Below are positions 16,951 to 25,924 of a DNA stretch of 64,000 bases, one piece after another. The DNA lies in assembly GCF_000496075.1 (NCBI RefSeq), contig NZ_AWXZ01000029.1, forward strand, positions 1 to 64,000, written 5' to 3'. The DNA is from Lutibaculum baratangense AMV1 (GTDB taxonomy: Bacteria; Pseudomonadota; Alphaproteobacteria; Rhizobiales; Tepidamorphaceae). Under the pieces are notes generated by a model, which was not told where the DNA came from, did not search any database, and saw only the letters and a list, made by a program, of their open reading frames with translations. Position numbers and translations under genes: made by a program. The number at the start of each line of letters is the position of its first letter. The stretch's first letter is position 1.

Positions 16951-18726
16951 TCATGCGAGCGCGGCGTCTGCCGCGAGCGTCGCTTCCGCTCCCCCCGTCA
17001 CGATCTGGGCGAGGGCACCCGCCTCGGGGGCGATCGCCTCGGCGAAGAAGCGCGTCAGCTCGATCTGCGCCCGCGCGCCCTCCGCGCCGGCTTCGGCCGC
17101 GGCCAGCGCGCCGCGGGCGAGCCCCGCGCCCCCGGCGGCAATGCCGAAGAGCCTGAGATACGGCGTGGCCGAGGCGAGCACCTGCGCCGGATCGAGCGAT
17201 GCGTGCTCAGTTATCCAGAGAGTGGCCCGCTCCAGCGCGTCGATCGCCGCCGCCAGCCGTTCCCCTGCCTCGCCCAGGCCCGGCAGGTCGGACGTCCCGA
17301 GCCGGGCCACGGTCTCCCGCATCTCCGCGATGTAGCTCCGCACCGCCTCGCCGTCGGACTGGCCGAGCTTGCGGGTGACCAAGTCGATCGCCTGGATCCC
17401 GTTCGTCCCTTCGTAGATCGGGGCGATGCGCGCGTCGCGCAGGTGCTGCGCCGCGCCGGTTTCCTCGATGAAGCCCATGCCGCCATGCACCTGCACGCCG
17501 AGCGAAGCGACCTCCACCCCCACATCGGTCGAGAAGGCCTTCGCCACGGGCGTCAGGAGGTTCGCCCTCTCCTGCGCCACCCTGCGCTCCTCGTCGTCGC
17601 TTCCGTGGCGGGCGATGTCGAGCGCGTGGGCCGTCTCGTAGCAGATGATGCGGGCGGCCCCCGTGAGCGCCTTCATGGTCAGTAGGTTCCGGCGCACGTC
17701 GGGATGCAGGATGATCGGCGACGGCTCGCCTCCGGCTGCGCCGGGTGCCTTCCCCTGCCGTCGCTCGCGGGCATAGGCGAGCGCCTGCTGATACGCCCGC
17801 TCCGCGATCGCCACCCCCTGCAGCCCGACTGCGAGGCGCGCGTTGTTCATCATGGTGAACATGCAGTTCAGGCCGCGGTTCTCCTCCCCGACGAGATATC
17901 CGACCGCGCCCTCGCCCTCGCCGTAGGACATCGTGCAGGTCGGGCTGCCGTGGATGCCGAGCTTGTGCTCGACGCCCGTGCAGCGGAGATCGTTGCGGAT
18001 CGAGAACCGGCCCTCGCCGTCCGGGAGGTATTTCGGCACGAGAAAGAGCGAGATGCCGCGCGTTCCCTCGGGCGCATCGGGCAGCCGGGCGAGAACGAGA
18101 TGGACGATGTTGTCCGTGAGGTCGTGCTCGCCGTAGGTGATGTAGATCTTCTGGCCGCGGATCAGGTAGGTGCCGTCGTCGCGCCGCTCCGCCTTCGTCC
18201 TGAGAAGCGCGAGATCGGAGCCCGCCTGCGGCTCCGTCAGGTTCATCGTGCCGGCCCACTCGCCCGAGACGAGGCGCGGCAGGTAGGTCTTGTTCAGGTG
18301 CGGGCTGCCGTGCGTGGCGAGCGCCTCGATCGCGCCGACCGTGAGGACGGGCCCTATGCCGAAGGCCATCGAGGCCTGGTTCCACATCTCGGTGGTGGCC
18401 GCGAAGAGCATCAGCGGCAGCCCCTGCCCGCCATGCTCGGGCGAGGCGCTGAGGCCCATCCATCCGCCGTCGACCCAGCCTTGATAGGCCTCCTTCCAGC
18501 CGGGCGGCGTCCGGACCACCCCGTTCTCGAACGGCGTGCCGTGCTGGTCGCCGATCCGGTTCAGAGGCGCGATCTCCTCCGAGGCGAAGCGGCCGGCTTC
18601 CTCGAGCACGGCCTCGACGAGATCGTCGGACAGATCCGGAAAAAGACCCCTGGAGATCATCTTGTCGAGCCCCGCACCGTGGCGCAGGGCGTGGGAGATC
18701 TCCTGGACGGGCACTCGGAAGGACAT
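16951..18726 (-). CDS. Acyl-CoA dehydrogenase with C-terminal extension (FadE/DmdC-like)
   Basis: An FAD enzyme of 591 residues introducing a trans-2 double bond in acyl-CoA. It is longer than the ~380-residue short-chain enzymes because of an added C-terminal helical domain (roughly 470-591). Signatures are the FAD and substrate loop MNLTEPQAGSDLALLRTKAERR, IYITYGEHDLTDNIVHLVLAR, the C-terminal VQVHGGMGFIEETGAAQHLRDARI, and IYEGTNGIQAIDLVTRKL (each split across the text of the family pattern). Related long enzymes include 3-methylmercaptopropionyl-CoA dehydrogenase DmdC. It is the first gene of the long minus-strand cluster, diverging from the Sua5 gene. Confidence 0.93.
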   Translation of the reverse strand: MSFRVPVQEISHALRHGAGLDKMISRGLFPDLSDDLVEAVLEEAGRFASEEIAPLNRIGDQHGTPFENGVVRTPPGWKEAYQGWVDGGWMGLSASPEHGGQGLPLMLFAATTEMWNQASMAFGIGPVLTVGAIEALATHGSPHLNKTYLPRLVSGEWAGTMNLTEPQAGSDLALLRTKAERRDDGTYLIRGQKIYITYGEHDLTDNIVHLVLARLPDAPEGTRGISLFLVPKYLPDGEGRFSIRNDLRCTGVEHKLGIHGSPTCTMSYGEGEGAVGYLVGEENRGLNCMFTMMNNARLAVGLQGVAIAERAYQQALAYARERRQGKAPGAAGGEPSPIILHPDVRRNLLTMKALTGAARIICYETAHALDIARHGSDDEERRVAQERANLLTPVAKAFSTDVGVEVASLGVQVHGGMGFIEETGAAQHLRDARIAPIYEGTNGIQAIDLVTRKLGQSDGEAVRSYIAEMRETVARLGTSDLPGLGEAGERLAAAIDALERATLWITEHASLDPAQVLASATPYLRLFGIAAGGAGLARGALAAAEAGAEGARAQIELTRFFAEAIAPEAGALAQIVTGGAEATLAADAALA

Positions 18727-18871
18727 CGGCTACTCCTCGGTGGGGCCGCTACGCACGAGGGACTGGCAAGGGGGCGCCAGGTCGTCTAAGCGGTCCTCAT
18801 TTCCTGACCCTGTTTCGTGCGCGTCATGCGACGCGCCTCCTGATATGTCGTGGGCGAAGACAAGCGGTTTC

Positions 18872-19852
18872 ATGGCTGGGCGGCAAGTGCAGATTGCGGA
18901 CGTGACGGACGAGGCGGCCCAGGACGCAGCCCTTCGCGCTCTCGCCGCGGGCCGCCTCGTCGTGGTTCCCACGGAGACCGTCTATGGGCTGGCGGCCGAC
19001 GCGACGCGCGACGATGCCGTGCTGAAGATCTACGAGGCGAAGGACCGGCCGCGCTTCAACCCGCTGATCGCCCATTGCTCAGACCTCGCGATGGCCGAAC
19101 GTTTCGGGGTGTTCGACGACCGCGCGCGCAGGCTCGCCCGGGCCTTCTGGCCAGGCCCGCTCACGCTCGTCGTTCCACGGCGGCCGGGCTGTGGCATCAG
19201 CGAGCTCGTGACGGCCGGACACTCGACGATCGCGCTCCGCATCCCGGGCCTTGATCCGGTGCGCCGTCTCATTGCGCGACTGGACCGCCCGCTGGCCGCA
19301 CCGAGCGCCAACCGCTCCGGCCGCATCAGCCCCACCACGGCGGAGGCGGCCGCGTCGGAGGTCGGCGACCGGGTGGCTCTCGTGCTCGACGGCGGGCCAT
19401 GTGGAGTGGGTGTCGAATCGACGATCGTTGCCTGCCTTGACGATTCGGCAGTCCTGCTGCGGCCGGGCGGGGTGCCGAGGGGGGCGATTGAAGAGGCGCT
19501 CGGCGAAAACCTGAGGCGGCCGGAACAGGTGACCGACGACGAGAGCCCGCGGGCGCCGGGAATGCTGAGCTCGCACTACGCGCCACGCGCCAAAGTGCGT
19601 CTCCATGCCGCAGGCCCCGCCGAGGGCGAGGCGTATCTCGCCTTCGGGCAGACCCCGGCGGGAGCGCGGCCAGGCTTCACCCGCAATCTGTCGGCGAGTG
19701 GCGACCTGAGGGAAGCGGCGATCAATCTCTTCGCGCATTTGCGCGCGCTCGACGCGACGGGGGCGCCGACGATCGCCGTCGCCCCAGTTCCCGACCAGGG
19801 GCTCGGCGAGGCGATCAACGACCGCCTCCGGAGAGCCGCCGCACCGCGCTGA
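18872..19852 (+). CDS. sua5: L-threonylcarbamoyladenylate synthase (Sua5 type)
   Basis: Makes threonylcarbamoyl-AMP from threonine, bicarbonate and ATP for t6A37 modification of ANN-decoding tRNAs. The YrdC domain covers about residues 1-200: VPTETVYGLAADA, the KDRPRFNPLIAH substrate loop, STIALRIPG, and SANRSGRISPT. A C-terminal Sua5 domain follows, beginning with APGMLSSHYAPRA. The length of about 326 residues distinguishes it from the short TsaC form. An in-frame ATG at 18845 adds nine residues; neither start has a good ribosome site, so the N-terminus is uncertain. It diverges from the acyl-CoA dehydrogenase gene. Confidence 0.93.
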   Translation: MAGRQVQIADVTDEAAQDAALRALAAGRLVVVPTETVYGLAADATRDDAVLKIYEAKDRPRFNPLIAHCSDLAMAERFGVFDDRARRLARAFWPGPLTLVVPRRPGCGISELVTAGHSTIALRIPGLDPVRRLIARLDRPLAAPSANRSGRISPTTAEAAASEVGDRVALVLDGGPCGVGVESTIVACLDDSAVLLRPGGVPRGAIEEALGENLRRPEQVTDDESPRAPGMLSSHYAPRAKVRLHAAGPAEGEAYLAFGQTPAGARPGFTRNLSASGDLREAAINLFAHLRALDATGAPTIAVAPVPDQGLGEAINDRLRRAAAPR

Positions 19853-20007
19853 GCCCGCCCGGTAGCCCTGCGGCCATCCCGGCGGCGTGCCTGCCCCACG
19901 TTGCGGCGGATCCGCCGGCTTCGCGCCGAGGCGAGTCGACTCCGATCTTTCGGGCTCATAACTTGGCCCGCGGTCACCGAACCTCCCAAGGCCAGAGCGA
20001 GAGGCCG

Positions 20008-21423
20008 ATGTCACCCGAGCTGATCGACCGTTTCGCCGCCATCGTCGGCCCGGCCAACGCGCTGCGCGACCCTGCCGACCAGGAGCGCTATCTCGTGGAA
20101 TGGCGGGGTCTGTGGCACGGAGAGACGCCGGTCGTCCTGCGCCCGGGCTCGACTGCGGAGGTGGCTCGCATCCTGGAGCTCGCGCACGAGACCGGCACGA
20201 GGATCGTGCCCCAGGGCGGCAACACGGGTCTCGTCGGCGGTCAGGTCCCGGCCGGCGACGAGGTGCTCGTGTCGCTCGGCCGGATGAAGCGCATCCGGTC
20301 CGTGGATCCTGCCGGCGACACGATCATCGTCGATGCGGGCGCGACCCTGTCCGAGGTTCAGCAGGCCGCCGAGGATGTGGACCGGCTCTTCCCCCTGAGC
20401 CTGGCCTCCGAGGGAAGCTGCCAGATCGGCGGCAACCTCGCCACGAACGCCGGCGGCACGGCCGTCCTCGCCTACGGGACGATGCGGGACCTCGTGCTCG
20501 GGCTCGAGGTCGTGCTGGCAGACGGACGAATCTGGAACGGCCTGAGGACGCTGCGCAAGGACAACACGGGCTACGACCTTCGCCACCTCTTCGTCGGCTC
20601 GGAGGGCACGCTCGGCATCGTCACCGGCGCTGCGCTCAAGCTCTTTCCGAAGCCCCGCAGCCGCGTCACGGCGATGGCCGCGACGCCCTCGCCGGCAGAT
20701 GCGCTGAGGCTCTTCTCCGTGCTCAGGGGAACGGCCGGAGGCACGCTGACGACATTCGAGATCCTGCCGCGGATCGGCCTCGACTTCGTGCTTCGCCACG
20801 CGGCCGGCACGCGCGACCCTTTCGGGGCCCCGCATGACTGGTACCTCCTGATCGAGGTCTCGTCGGGGGTCGAAGAGGCGACCGCCCGGGACGCGCTCGA
20901 GGCGGACCTGGCAGGCGCGTTCGAGGAGGGCCTCCTGCTCGATGCCGTCGTCGCGCGCTCGGGGAACCAGGCGAGCGCTTTCTGGCGGCTGCGCGAGATG
21001 CTCTCCGAGGTGCAGAGCCACGAAGGCGGGTCGATCAAGCACGACGTCTCCGTCCCCGTGGCGAAGGTGCCGGAGTTCCTGGCGCGTGCGGGGGAGGCCG
21101 TGATCGAACTCCTTCCCGAGGCGCGCCTCGTTCCCTTCGGCCACCTCGGCGACGGCAACATCCACTTCAACGTCTCCCAGCCGCCGGGCATGGACAAGGC
21201 GCGCTTCCTGTCGATGTGGGACGAGATGAACGAGCGGGTGCACGGCGTCGCGGCGGCACTGGGCGGCTCGATCTCGGCCGAACACGGGATCGGGCAGCTG
21301 AAGCGCCGACTCTTGCCGAGGGTGAAGGACCCTGTCGAATACGAGTTGATGCTGGCGATCAAGCGCACGCTCGACCCGCAGGGCCTGCTCAACCCCGGCA
21401 AGGTCCTCGAACTGAAGGAATAG
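20008..21423 (+). CDS. FAD-linked D-2-hydroxyacid dehydrogenase (D-2-hydroxyglutarate / D-lactate type)
   Basis: A 471-residue flavoprotein of the GlcD/D2HGDH/DLD family. The PCMH-type FAD domain shows PQGGNTGLVGGQVP, LASEGSCQIGGNLATNAGG, and DLRHLFVGSEGTLGIVT. The C-terminal FAD-linked oxidase domain has the metal and substrate site HLGDGNIHFNVSQP and SAEHGIGQLKR. It would oxidise a D-2-hydroxy acid, passing electrons to ETF or quinone; an ETF-quinone oxidoreductase gene occurs elsewhere in the window. The ATG at 20008 follows GAGAGG and gives a normal N-terminus. It follows Sua5 after 155 bases in which I see no gene. Confidence 0.92.
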   Translation: MSPELIDRFAAIVGPANALRDPADQERYLVEWRGLWHGETPVVLRPGSTAEVARILELAHETGTRIVPQGGNTGLVGGQVPAGDEVLVSLGRMKRIRSVDPAGDTIIVDAGATLSEVQQAAEDVDRLFPLSLASEGSCQIGGNLATNAGGTAVLAYGTMRDLVLGLEVVLADGRIWNGLRTLRKDNTGYDLRHLFVGSEGTLGIVTGAALKLFPKPRSRVTAMAATPSPADALRLFSVLRGTAGGTLTTFEILPRIGLDFVLRHAAGTRDPFGAPHDWYLLIEVSSGVEEATARDALEADLAGAFEEGLLLDAVVARSGNQASAFWRLREMLSEVQSHEGGSIKHDVSVPVAKVPEFLARAGEAVIELLPEARLVPFGHLGDGNIHFNVSQPPGMDKARFLSMWDEMNERVHGVAAALGGSISAEHGIGQLKRRLLPRVKDPVEYELMLAIKRTLDPQGLLNPGKVLELKE

Positions 21424-21545
21424 CGGAGACGGCGAGCATCCCGGGCGGACGCCTCGCCACTCGAAGCAGAATCTGCCGGTTCACTTCACCTTAAAGCTTC
21501 AACGCCATAAATTTTGCGGCGGTGAATTTGAATGGTCGGGGGCCC

Positions 21546-23522
21546 ATGCAGAGCCATCAAGGGATCTGGTCCCTGCTGGGGCTGCCGATCGGCGACCCGG
21601 AACTGGCGCAGGCGCAGCTCGCCGCGTTCAGCCGGCAGGTTCCCCTCCTCTATTTCGTCCTCGTCGTCAACACGCTTGCGGTCGCCTACACGCATCACGG
21701 GTTGGCCCCGGCCTTCCTGACCGTGGTTCTGCCCGCCATATGGTGCGTCATCTGCACAATACGCGTCGCGTTCTGGTACAGCCTGCGCCACCGCGCGGTG
21801 GATCACGCGACCGCGGTGCGGAACCTTCAGACCGCGATCGTGCTTGTGCTCGTCTTCAGCTCCGCCTGTGCGCTCTGGTCGGCGGCGCTATTCGCATACG
21901 GTACCACCGCAACGCGCAGCCACATCGTCCTCGGGGTCGCTTTGACGGTGATTGGATGCTGCGTTTGCCTCGTCCACCTGAAGTCCGCCTCCATCTTGAT
22001 GACGGGTCTCGTCTTCTCGCCCTTTCTCCTGATGCTCGCCCTGTCCGGAGACGCCGTTTTCCCGGCGATGGCGGCCAACATCGCTCTTGTGTCGATCGGG
22101 ACGTCGCTCGTCATGGTGACGCACCAGAACGACTTCCGCGACCTCATCGCCTCGCGCAAGGCGATCGTCGAGAAGAGCCTCGAGACCCTGCGGTTGAGCG
22201 ATGAGAACGCGCGCCTGGCCTCCGTGGACCCGCTGACGGAGCTGCCGAACCGGCGGCGCTTCTTCGCGGAGTTGTCGCACGCGATCGACGAGACCCCCCG
22301 GCCGTCGGGCGGACTCGCGGTCGGCCTCCTCGACCTCGACGGGTTCCGGTCGATCAACAGCGCGCTCGGCCATGCGGCCGGCGACGTGGTGCTCAAGGAC
22401 GTCGCGCGCCGCCTCTCGGCCGTCTGTGAGGGACGCGCCTTTCCCGCCCGCCTCGGGGGCGACGAGTTCGCCTTCCTCGTCCGGCGGCCGGGCGACGATG
22501 AGACCCTCAGAGCATTCGGCCGAGAGGTCGCGGAAGCCCTGCGCGGGTCCGCTCGCACGACGGTGACGGCCTCCGGCCTCTCCGCTTCTATCGGGCTTGC
22601 ACGGGTTCCTGAGGCGGGGGCGACACCTCACGAACTGTTCGAGCGGGCGGACTACGCCATGAGCTTCGCCAAGCGCCAGTCACGCGGCTCGATCGTCGTC
22701 TTCAGCGAGGAGCACGAGGAGGAGATCCGCACCACGTCGATGACGGAGCAGGCGCTGCGCGACGCCGACCTCGACACCGAACTTCGCCTGATGTTCCAGC
22801 CGATCGTCTCCCCTCGCGGCAGCATCGTCGCGTTCGAAGCACTCGCCCGCTGGTCCAGCCCGTCGCTGGGCGAGGTTCTCCCCTCGGTCTTCATCCCCGT
22901 GGCGGAACGGTCGACCCTCATCAATCGCCTGACGCTCGCGGTGCTTCGCAAGGGGCTCGCGGCAGCTGCCACCTGGCCGGAGGACATCGGGCTGTCGATC
23001 AACCTGTCGGCCCGGGACATCGTGCTGGCAGACGCGGTGGACCAGATCTGCGGGATCATCGCCCGCAGCGGGGTGGCGCCTGCGCGCATCGGCATCGAGA
23101 TCACGGAGACGGCTGCCATGCAGGAGTTCGCCATCGCTCTCGAGCATCTGTGGCGGTTCCGCGAGCTCGGCCTGAGCATCTCCCTCGACGATTTCGGCAC
23201 CGGCCATTCGAGCCTCGGATACGTCCACCGCCTGCCGCTCGACCGGATCAAGGTCGACCGGAGTTTCGTCTCGTCGATCGAGACCGACAATAGCGGCCTC
23301 AGCATCGTCAGGACGGTGATCGAGCTCAGCCGCAATCTCGGACTCGACTGCGTGATCGAGGGCATCGAGACGCAGGCGCAGCGCGACATCGTCACGGGGC
23401 TCGGAGACGTCTTGATGCAGGGCTATCTGTTCGGCCGGCCGATGAGCGAGGAGGAGGTGGCCGCGCTTCTGTCGCGGCACGCCTCGCGCCGACGCGCCGC
23501 CTGCCCCAGCACATCCTCCTGA
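21546..23522 (+). CDS. Membrane diguanylate cyclase / phosphodiesterase (GGDEF-EAL)
   Basis: A cyclic-di-GMP turnover protein of about 658 residues. Five or six hydrophobic helices fill residues 33-192 and form an integral membrane sensor region with no named domain. The GGDEF domain (about 220-385) has an intact GGDEF motif at 304-308; the inhibitory RxxD site five residues upstream is absent. The EAL domain (about 405-650) keeps EAL at 431-433, SINLSARDI, DDFGTGHSS, KVDRSFV and EGIET, so phosphodiesterase activity is plausible. A GTG at 21522 would add eight residues. An AT-rich stretch at 21480-21520 probably carries its promoter. It is convergent with the SRAP gene. Confidence 0.93.
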   Translation: MQSHQGIWSLLGLPIGDPELAQAQLAAFSRQVPLLYFVLVVNTLAVAYTHHGLAPAFLTVVLPAIWCVICTIRVAFWYSLRHRAVDHATAVRNLQTAIVLVLVFSSACALWSAALFAYGTTATRSHIVLGVALTVIGCCVCLVHLKSASILMTGLVFSPFLLMLALSGDAVFPAMAANIALVSIGTSLVMVTHQNDFRDLIASRKAIVEKSLETLRLSDENARLASVDPLTELPNRRRFFAELSHAIDETPRPSGGLAVGLLDLDGFRSINSALGHAAGDVVLKDVARRLSAVCEGRAFPARLGGDEFAFLVRRPGDDETLRAFGREVAEALRGSARTTVTASGLSASIGLARVPEAGATPHELFERADYAMSFAKRQSRGSIVVFSEEHEEEIRTTSMTEQALRDADLDTELRLMFQPIVSPRGSIVAFEALARWSSPSLGEVLPSVFIPVAERSTLINRLTLAVLRKGLAAAATWPEDIGLSINLSARDIVLADAVDQICGIIARSGVAPARIGIEITETAAMQEFAIALEHLWRFRELGLSISLDDFGTGHSSLGYVHRLPLDRIKVDRSFVSSIETDNSGLSIVRTVIELSRNLGLDCVIEGIETQAQRDIVTGLGDVLMQGYLFGRPMSEEEVAALLSRHASRRRAACPSTSS

Positions 23523-23525
23523 CGG

Positions 23526-24266
23526 TCAGAAGAGATCCATCTGCCTCGGGCCGGGCTCGCTGCCGGATCCGTCGGGGGTCGCCGCCGGCAACGCGTCTTC
23601 CGCCACCGGCTCCTGGATCGCGGCATCATCGTTCGCCACGGCATTCACCCTCGTCGAAATCGGCTCGGCGACGAAGAACTCGTTCGGCGCCGGCCTGAGC
23701 AGGTCGCGGACGTGATCGGTACGGTCCGCATCCTGGGCAAGCCACCGATCCCAGTCCTCGGGCTGCAGGACCACCGGCATCCGGTCGTGCAACGGGCGCA
23801 GTGTGTCGTTCGCCGTCGTCGTGAGGATCGCGGCGGTGTCGATCTCGCCGCCCTCAGGTTCGATCCACGTCTCCCAGACGCCCGCGAAGGCGAAGGGCCC
23901 GCGATCCGCCCGGTGGATGAAATGGGGCACCTTCGGTCCCTTGCCGACCTTGCGCCACTCGTAGAAGCCGTCGGCCGGAATGAGGCAACGGCGGCGACGG
24001 AAGGCGTTGCGGAAGGCCGCTTTCTCCGCCACGCTCTCGGCGCGGGCGTTGCAGAGCGTCGGGAATCCGCCCGGCTTCTCGAGCCAGGACGGCAGAAGCC
24101 CCCAGCGCATCAGGATGAAGCTGCGGCCCTGGTGGTCGAGCCGCACCACCGGTATCGGCTGCGTCGGGGCGATGTTGTAGCGCGGCGGGAAGTTCGGCTG
24201 CTCGCGGAAGGCGAAGAAGCGGCGCACCGCTTCGGGCGGCAGGGTCAGGCTGTAGCGTCCACACAT
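23526..24266 (-). CDS. SOS response-associated peptidase family protein (SRAP/YedK/HMCES)
   Basis: Forms a thiazolidine crosslink with abasic sites in single-stranded DNA and so shields them. It is 246 residues. Catalytic Cys2 is exposed by Met removal (MCGRY), Asn31 lies in YNIAPT, Glu103 in DGFYEW and His160 in HDRMPVVL, all intact. RWGLLPSW and NARAES are further family marks. The C-terminal ~45 residues are low-complexity and end in QMDLF, similar to known peptide ligands of the beta clamp; this is inference. It diverges from the Nudix gene by 42 bases. I see no LexA box in that gap. Confidence 0.93.
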   Translation of the reverse strand: MCGRYSLTLPPEAVRRFFAFREQPNFPPRYNIAPTQPIPVVRLDHQGRSFILMRWGLLPSWLEKPGGFPTLCNARAESVAEKAAFRNAFRRRRCLIPADGFYEWRKVGKGPKVPHFIHRADRGPFAFAGVWETWIEPEGGEIDTAAILTTTANDTLRPLHDRMPVVLQPEDWDRWLAQDADRTDHVRDLLRPAPNEFFVAEPISTRVNAVANDDAAIQEPVAEDALPAATPDGSGSEPGPRQMDLF

Positions 24267-24308
24267 GGCTCGCTTTGTAGCAGGAATGAGCGAAGCTGGG
24301 AGAGAGGC

Positions 24309-24788
24309 TTGAACGAACGTCACGACGACAGGCGGTTCCCTCCCCGGCCGATTCTCGGTGCTTCGGTGGCCGTCTTCCGCGAAGACCAGGTGCTGCTGGC
24401 GCAGCGGGACAACCCTCCTCTCAGGAACCTCTGGAGCCTGCCGGGCGGCATCGTCGAGATCGGCGAGACGGTGGCACAGGCAGCGCTGCGGGAGTTGGCG
24501 GAGGAAACCGGCATCTCGGCGAAGGTCGTCGGCACGGCCGGTTATGTCGACATCATCGCGCGAAACGGCGAAGGCATGGTCGAGCGGCACTACGTGGTGT
24601 TGGCGCTCGCCGCGCTGTACGTCTCCGGCGAGCCTCACGCCGGAGAGGCCACGAAGGCCGTGAGATGGGTGCATCCGCAGCAGCTCGGCGAACTGCCGAT
24701 GACGGAGGGTGCTGCCGACATCATCCGCGAGGCGGCGGCCATCGTCGGCACGGGAGAAGCGCTTACGTCGCAGGAGCAATCGAGGTAG
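24309..24788 (+). CDS. Nudix hydrolase
   Basis: A pyrophosphohydrolase of 159 residues. The Nudix box (G-x5-E-x7-REUxEExGU) is complete in GGIVEIGETVAQAALREL followed by AEETGI. ASVAVFREDQVLLAQRD before it and RWVHPQQLGELPMTEG after it resemble ADP-ribose or NADH pyrophosphatase-type members. TTG at 24309 is taken as the start because GGGAGAGAGG lies just upstream and the family N-terminus fits; no ATG or GTG suits. It diverges from the SRAP gene and is followed after 10 bases by the TIGR02301 gene. Nucleotide-pool cleaning or cofactor turnover is likely, but the substrate is unknown. Confidence 0.88.
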   Translation: MNERHDDRRFPPRPILGASVAVFREDQVLLAQRDNPPLRNLWSLPGGIVEIGETVAQAALRELAEETGISAKVVGTAGYVDIIARNGEGMVERHYVVLALAALYVSGEPHAGEATKAVRWVHPQQLGELPMTEGAADIIREAAAIVGTGEALTSQEQSR

Positions 24789-24798
24789 AGAAGGCCTC

Positions 24799-25179
24799 AT
24801 GAGCCGTCTCCGACATCTTCTCGCCATCCTGGTTCTGCTCGCCGCGTCCCTGCCGGCCGCAGCCAACCCAGCCGATGCTCCGCCCTACGAGAAGGACCTG
24901 CATCGCCTGGCCGAGATCCTCGGCGCGGTGCACTACCTCCGCGAGCTCTGCGAGGCGGACGAGGGGCAGACCTGGCGCTCGCTGATGCAGCAGCTGATCG
25001 ACGCGGAAAATCCCTCTCCCGAGCGACGCGCGAGGCTCGTCAACAGCTTCAATCGCGGATATCACGGCTTTCAGCAGAGCTATCGGCGCTGCACCGAGAC
25101 GGCCGTCCACGTGATCGGCAGCTACATGGACGAAGGCTCGGAGATCGCGCAGCGCATCGCCTCGCGCTACGGCCGTTGA
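24799..25179 (+). CDS. TIGR02301 family exported protein
   Basis: A protein of 126 residues. A signal peptide of about 22 residues (basic MSRLRH, hydrophobic LLAILVLLAASL, cut near AAA) directs it to the periplasm. The mature part matches TIGR02301, a conserved alphaproteobacterial family: PPYEKDLHRLAEILGAVHYL, then LCEADEGQTWRSLMQQL, SFNRGYHGFQQSYRRCTETA. Two cysteines could form a disulfide. The function of the family is unknown. Its stop abuts that of the convergent LysE gene with no spacer. It is probably co-transcribed with the Nudix gene. Confidence 0.88.
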   Translation: MSRLRHLLAILVLLAASLPAAANPADAPPYEKDLHRLAEILGAVHYLRELCEADEGQTWRSLMQQLIDAENPSPERRARLVNSFNRGYHGFQQSYRRCTETAVHVIGSYMDEGSEIAQRIASRYGR

Positions 25180-25815
25180 TCACCAGAACAGCACGCCACC
25201 CAGCACGACGATTCCGAGGACAGCCAGGATCGAGCCGGAGACGACGTTGATGCGGTGCAGCGCGTCGTCGGAGAACTTCTCGCGGAGCCTGGTCACGATG
25301 GTCGCGATGCCGAGCCACCAGAGAAGCGCGCCTCCCACGACTGAAGCGACCAGAAGCACCCGGGCCGGACGGCTCATGTCGTGCATCAGTTGTTCGCCGG
25401 CGAGGCCCGAGAAGAAGGCCGCGAAGGCGAGCAGCGCTCCGGGATTGGTGACCGTGACGGCGAAGCAGGCGGCCGCGCCGCGGAGCCACGGCGGCCGGCT
25501 ACCCGGCTCGATCTCGCGCCGGATGTGCGGATGCGAGCGGATCACGAAGATTCCGAAGGCGATCAGAACGAGCCCTCCGACAAGGCGCACGGGTTCGTCG
25601 TAGCGACGGATATAATCTTCGGCGACCTCGAACCCCGAGGCCGCGACCGTCGCCAGTATACCGTCTCCCACCGCGGCGCCGATGCCGGCGACGAAGGCCG
25701 GCCAGAAGCCGTAGCGGATTGCCCGCTCCATGCAGATGAGGTTGGCGGGACCGACGGGCGCTGAGACGAGGAGACCGATCACGATGCCGATCGGCAGGAC
25801 CAGGAGTTCGGACAT
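25180..25815 (-). CDS. LysE family translocator
   Basis: An inner-membrane exporter of 211 residues with six predicted helices. The LysE/RhtB motif is present at the N-terminus: LLVSAPVGPANLICMERAI. Members export amino acids such as lysine, arginine, threonine or homoserine lactones; the substrate here is unknown. The ATG at 25815 gives a first helix at once, and longer forms add an arginine-rich stretch unlike the family. It converges with the TIGR02301 gene without a gap. Confidence 0.88.
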   Translation of the reverse strand: MSELLVLPIGIVIGLLVSAPVGPANLICMERAIRYGFWPAFVAGIGAAVGDGILATVAASGFEVAEDYIRRYDEPVRLVGGLVLIAFGIFVIRSHPHIRREIEPGSRPPWLRGAAACFAVTVTNPGALLAFAAFFSGLAGEQLMHDMSRPARVLLVASVVGGALLWWLGIATIVTRLREKFSDDALHRINVVSGSILAVLGIVVLGGVLFW

Positions 25816-25924
25816 CAACCGTGGGACGCGGGTGGAGCTCCGCCCATCTCTTAGGCGGCGCCGGGTCGGGCCACAACAGGTGAGCTTCCGCAGAAGCGAA
25901 AATTTCCGGCTCTTTCCGGGCGTT

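Noticed and set aside
19079-20014. Minus-strand frame covering the Sua5 to flavoprotein gap
   Set aside because: Mostly antisense to Sua5; the part in the gap has no conserved feature.
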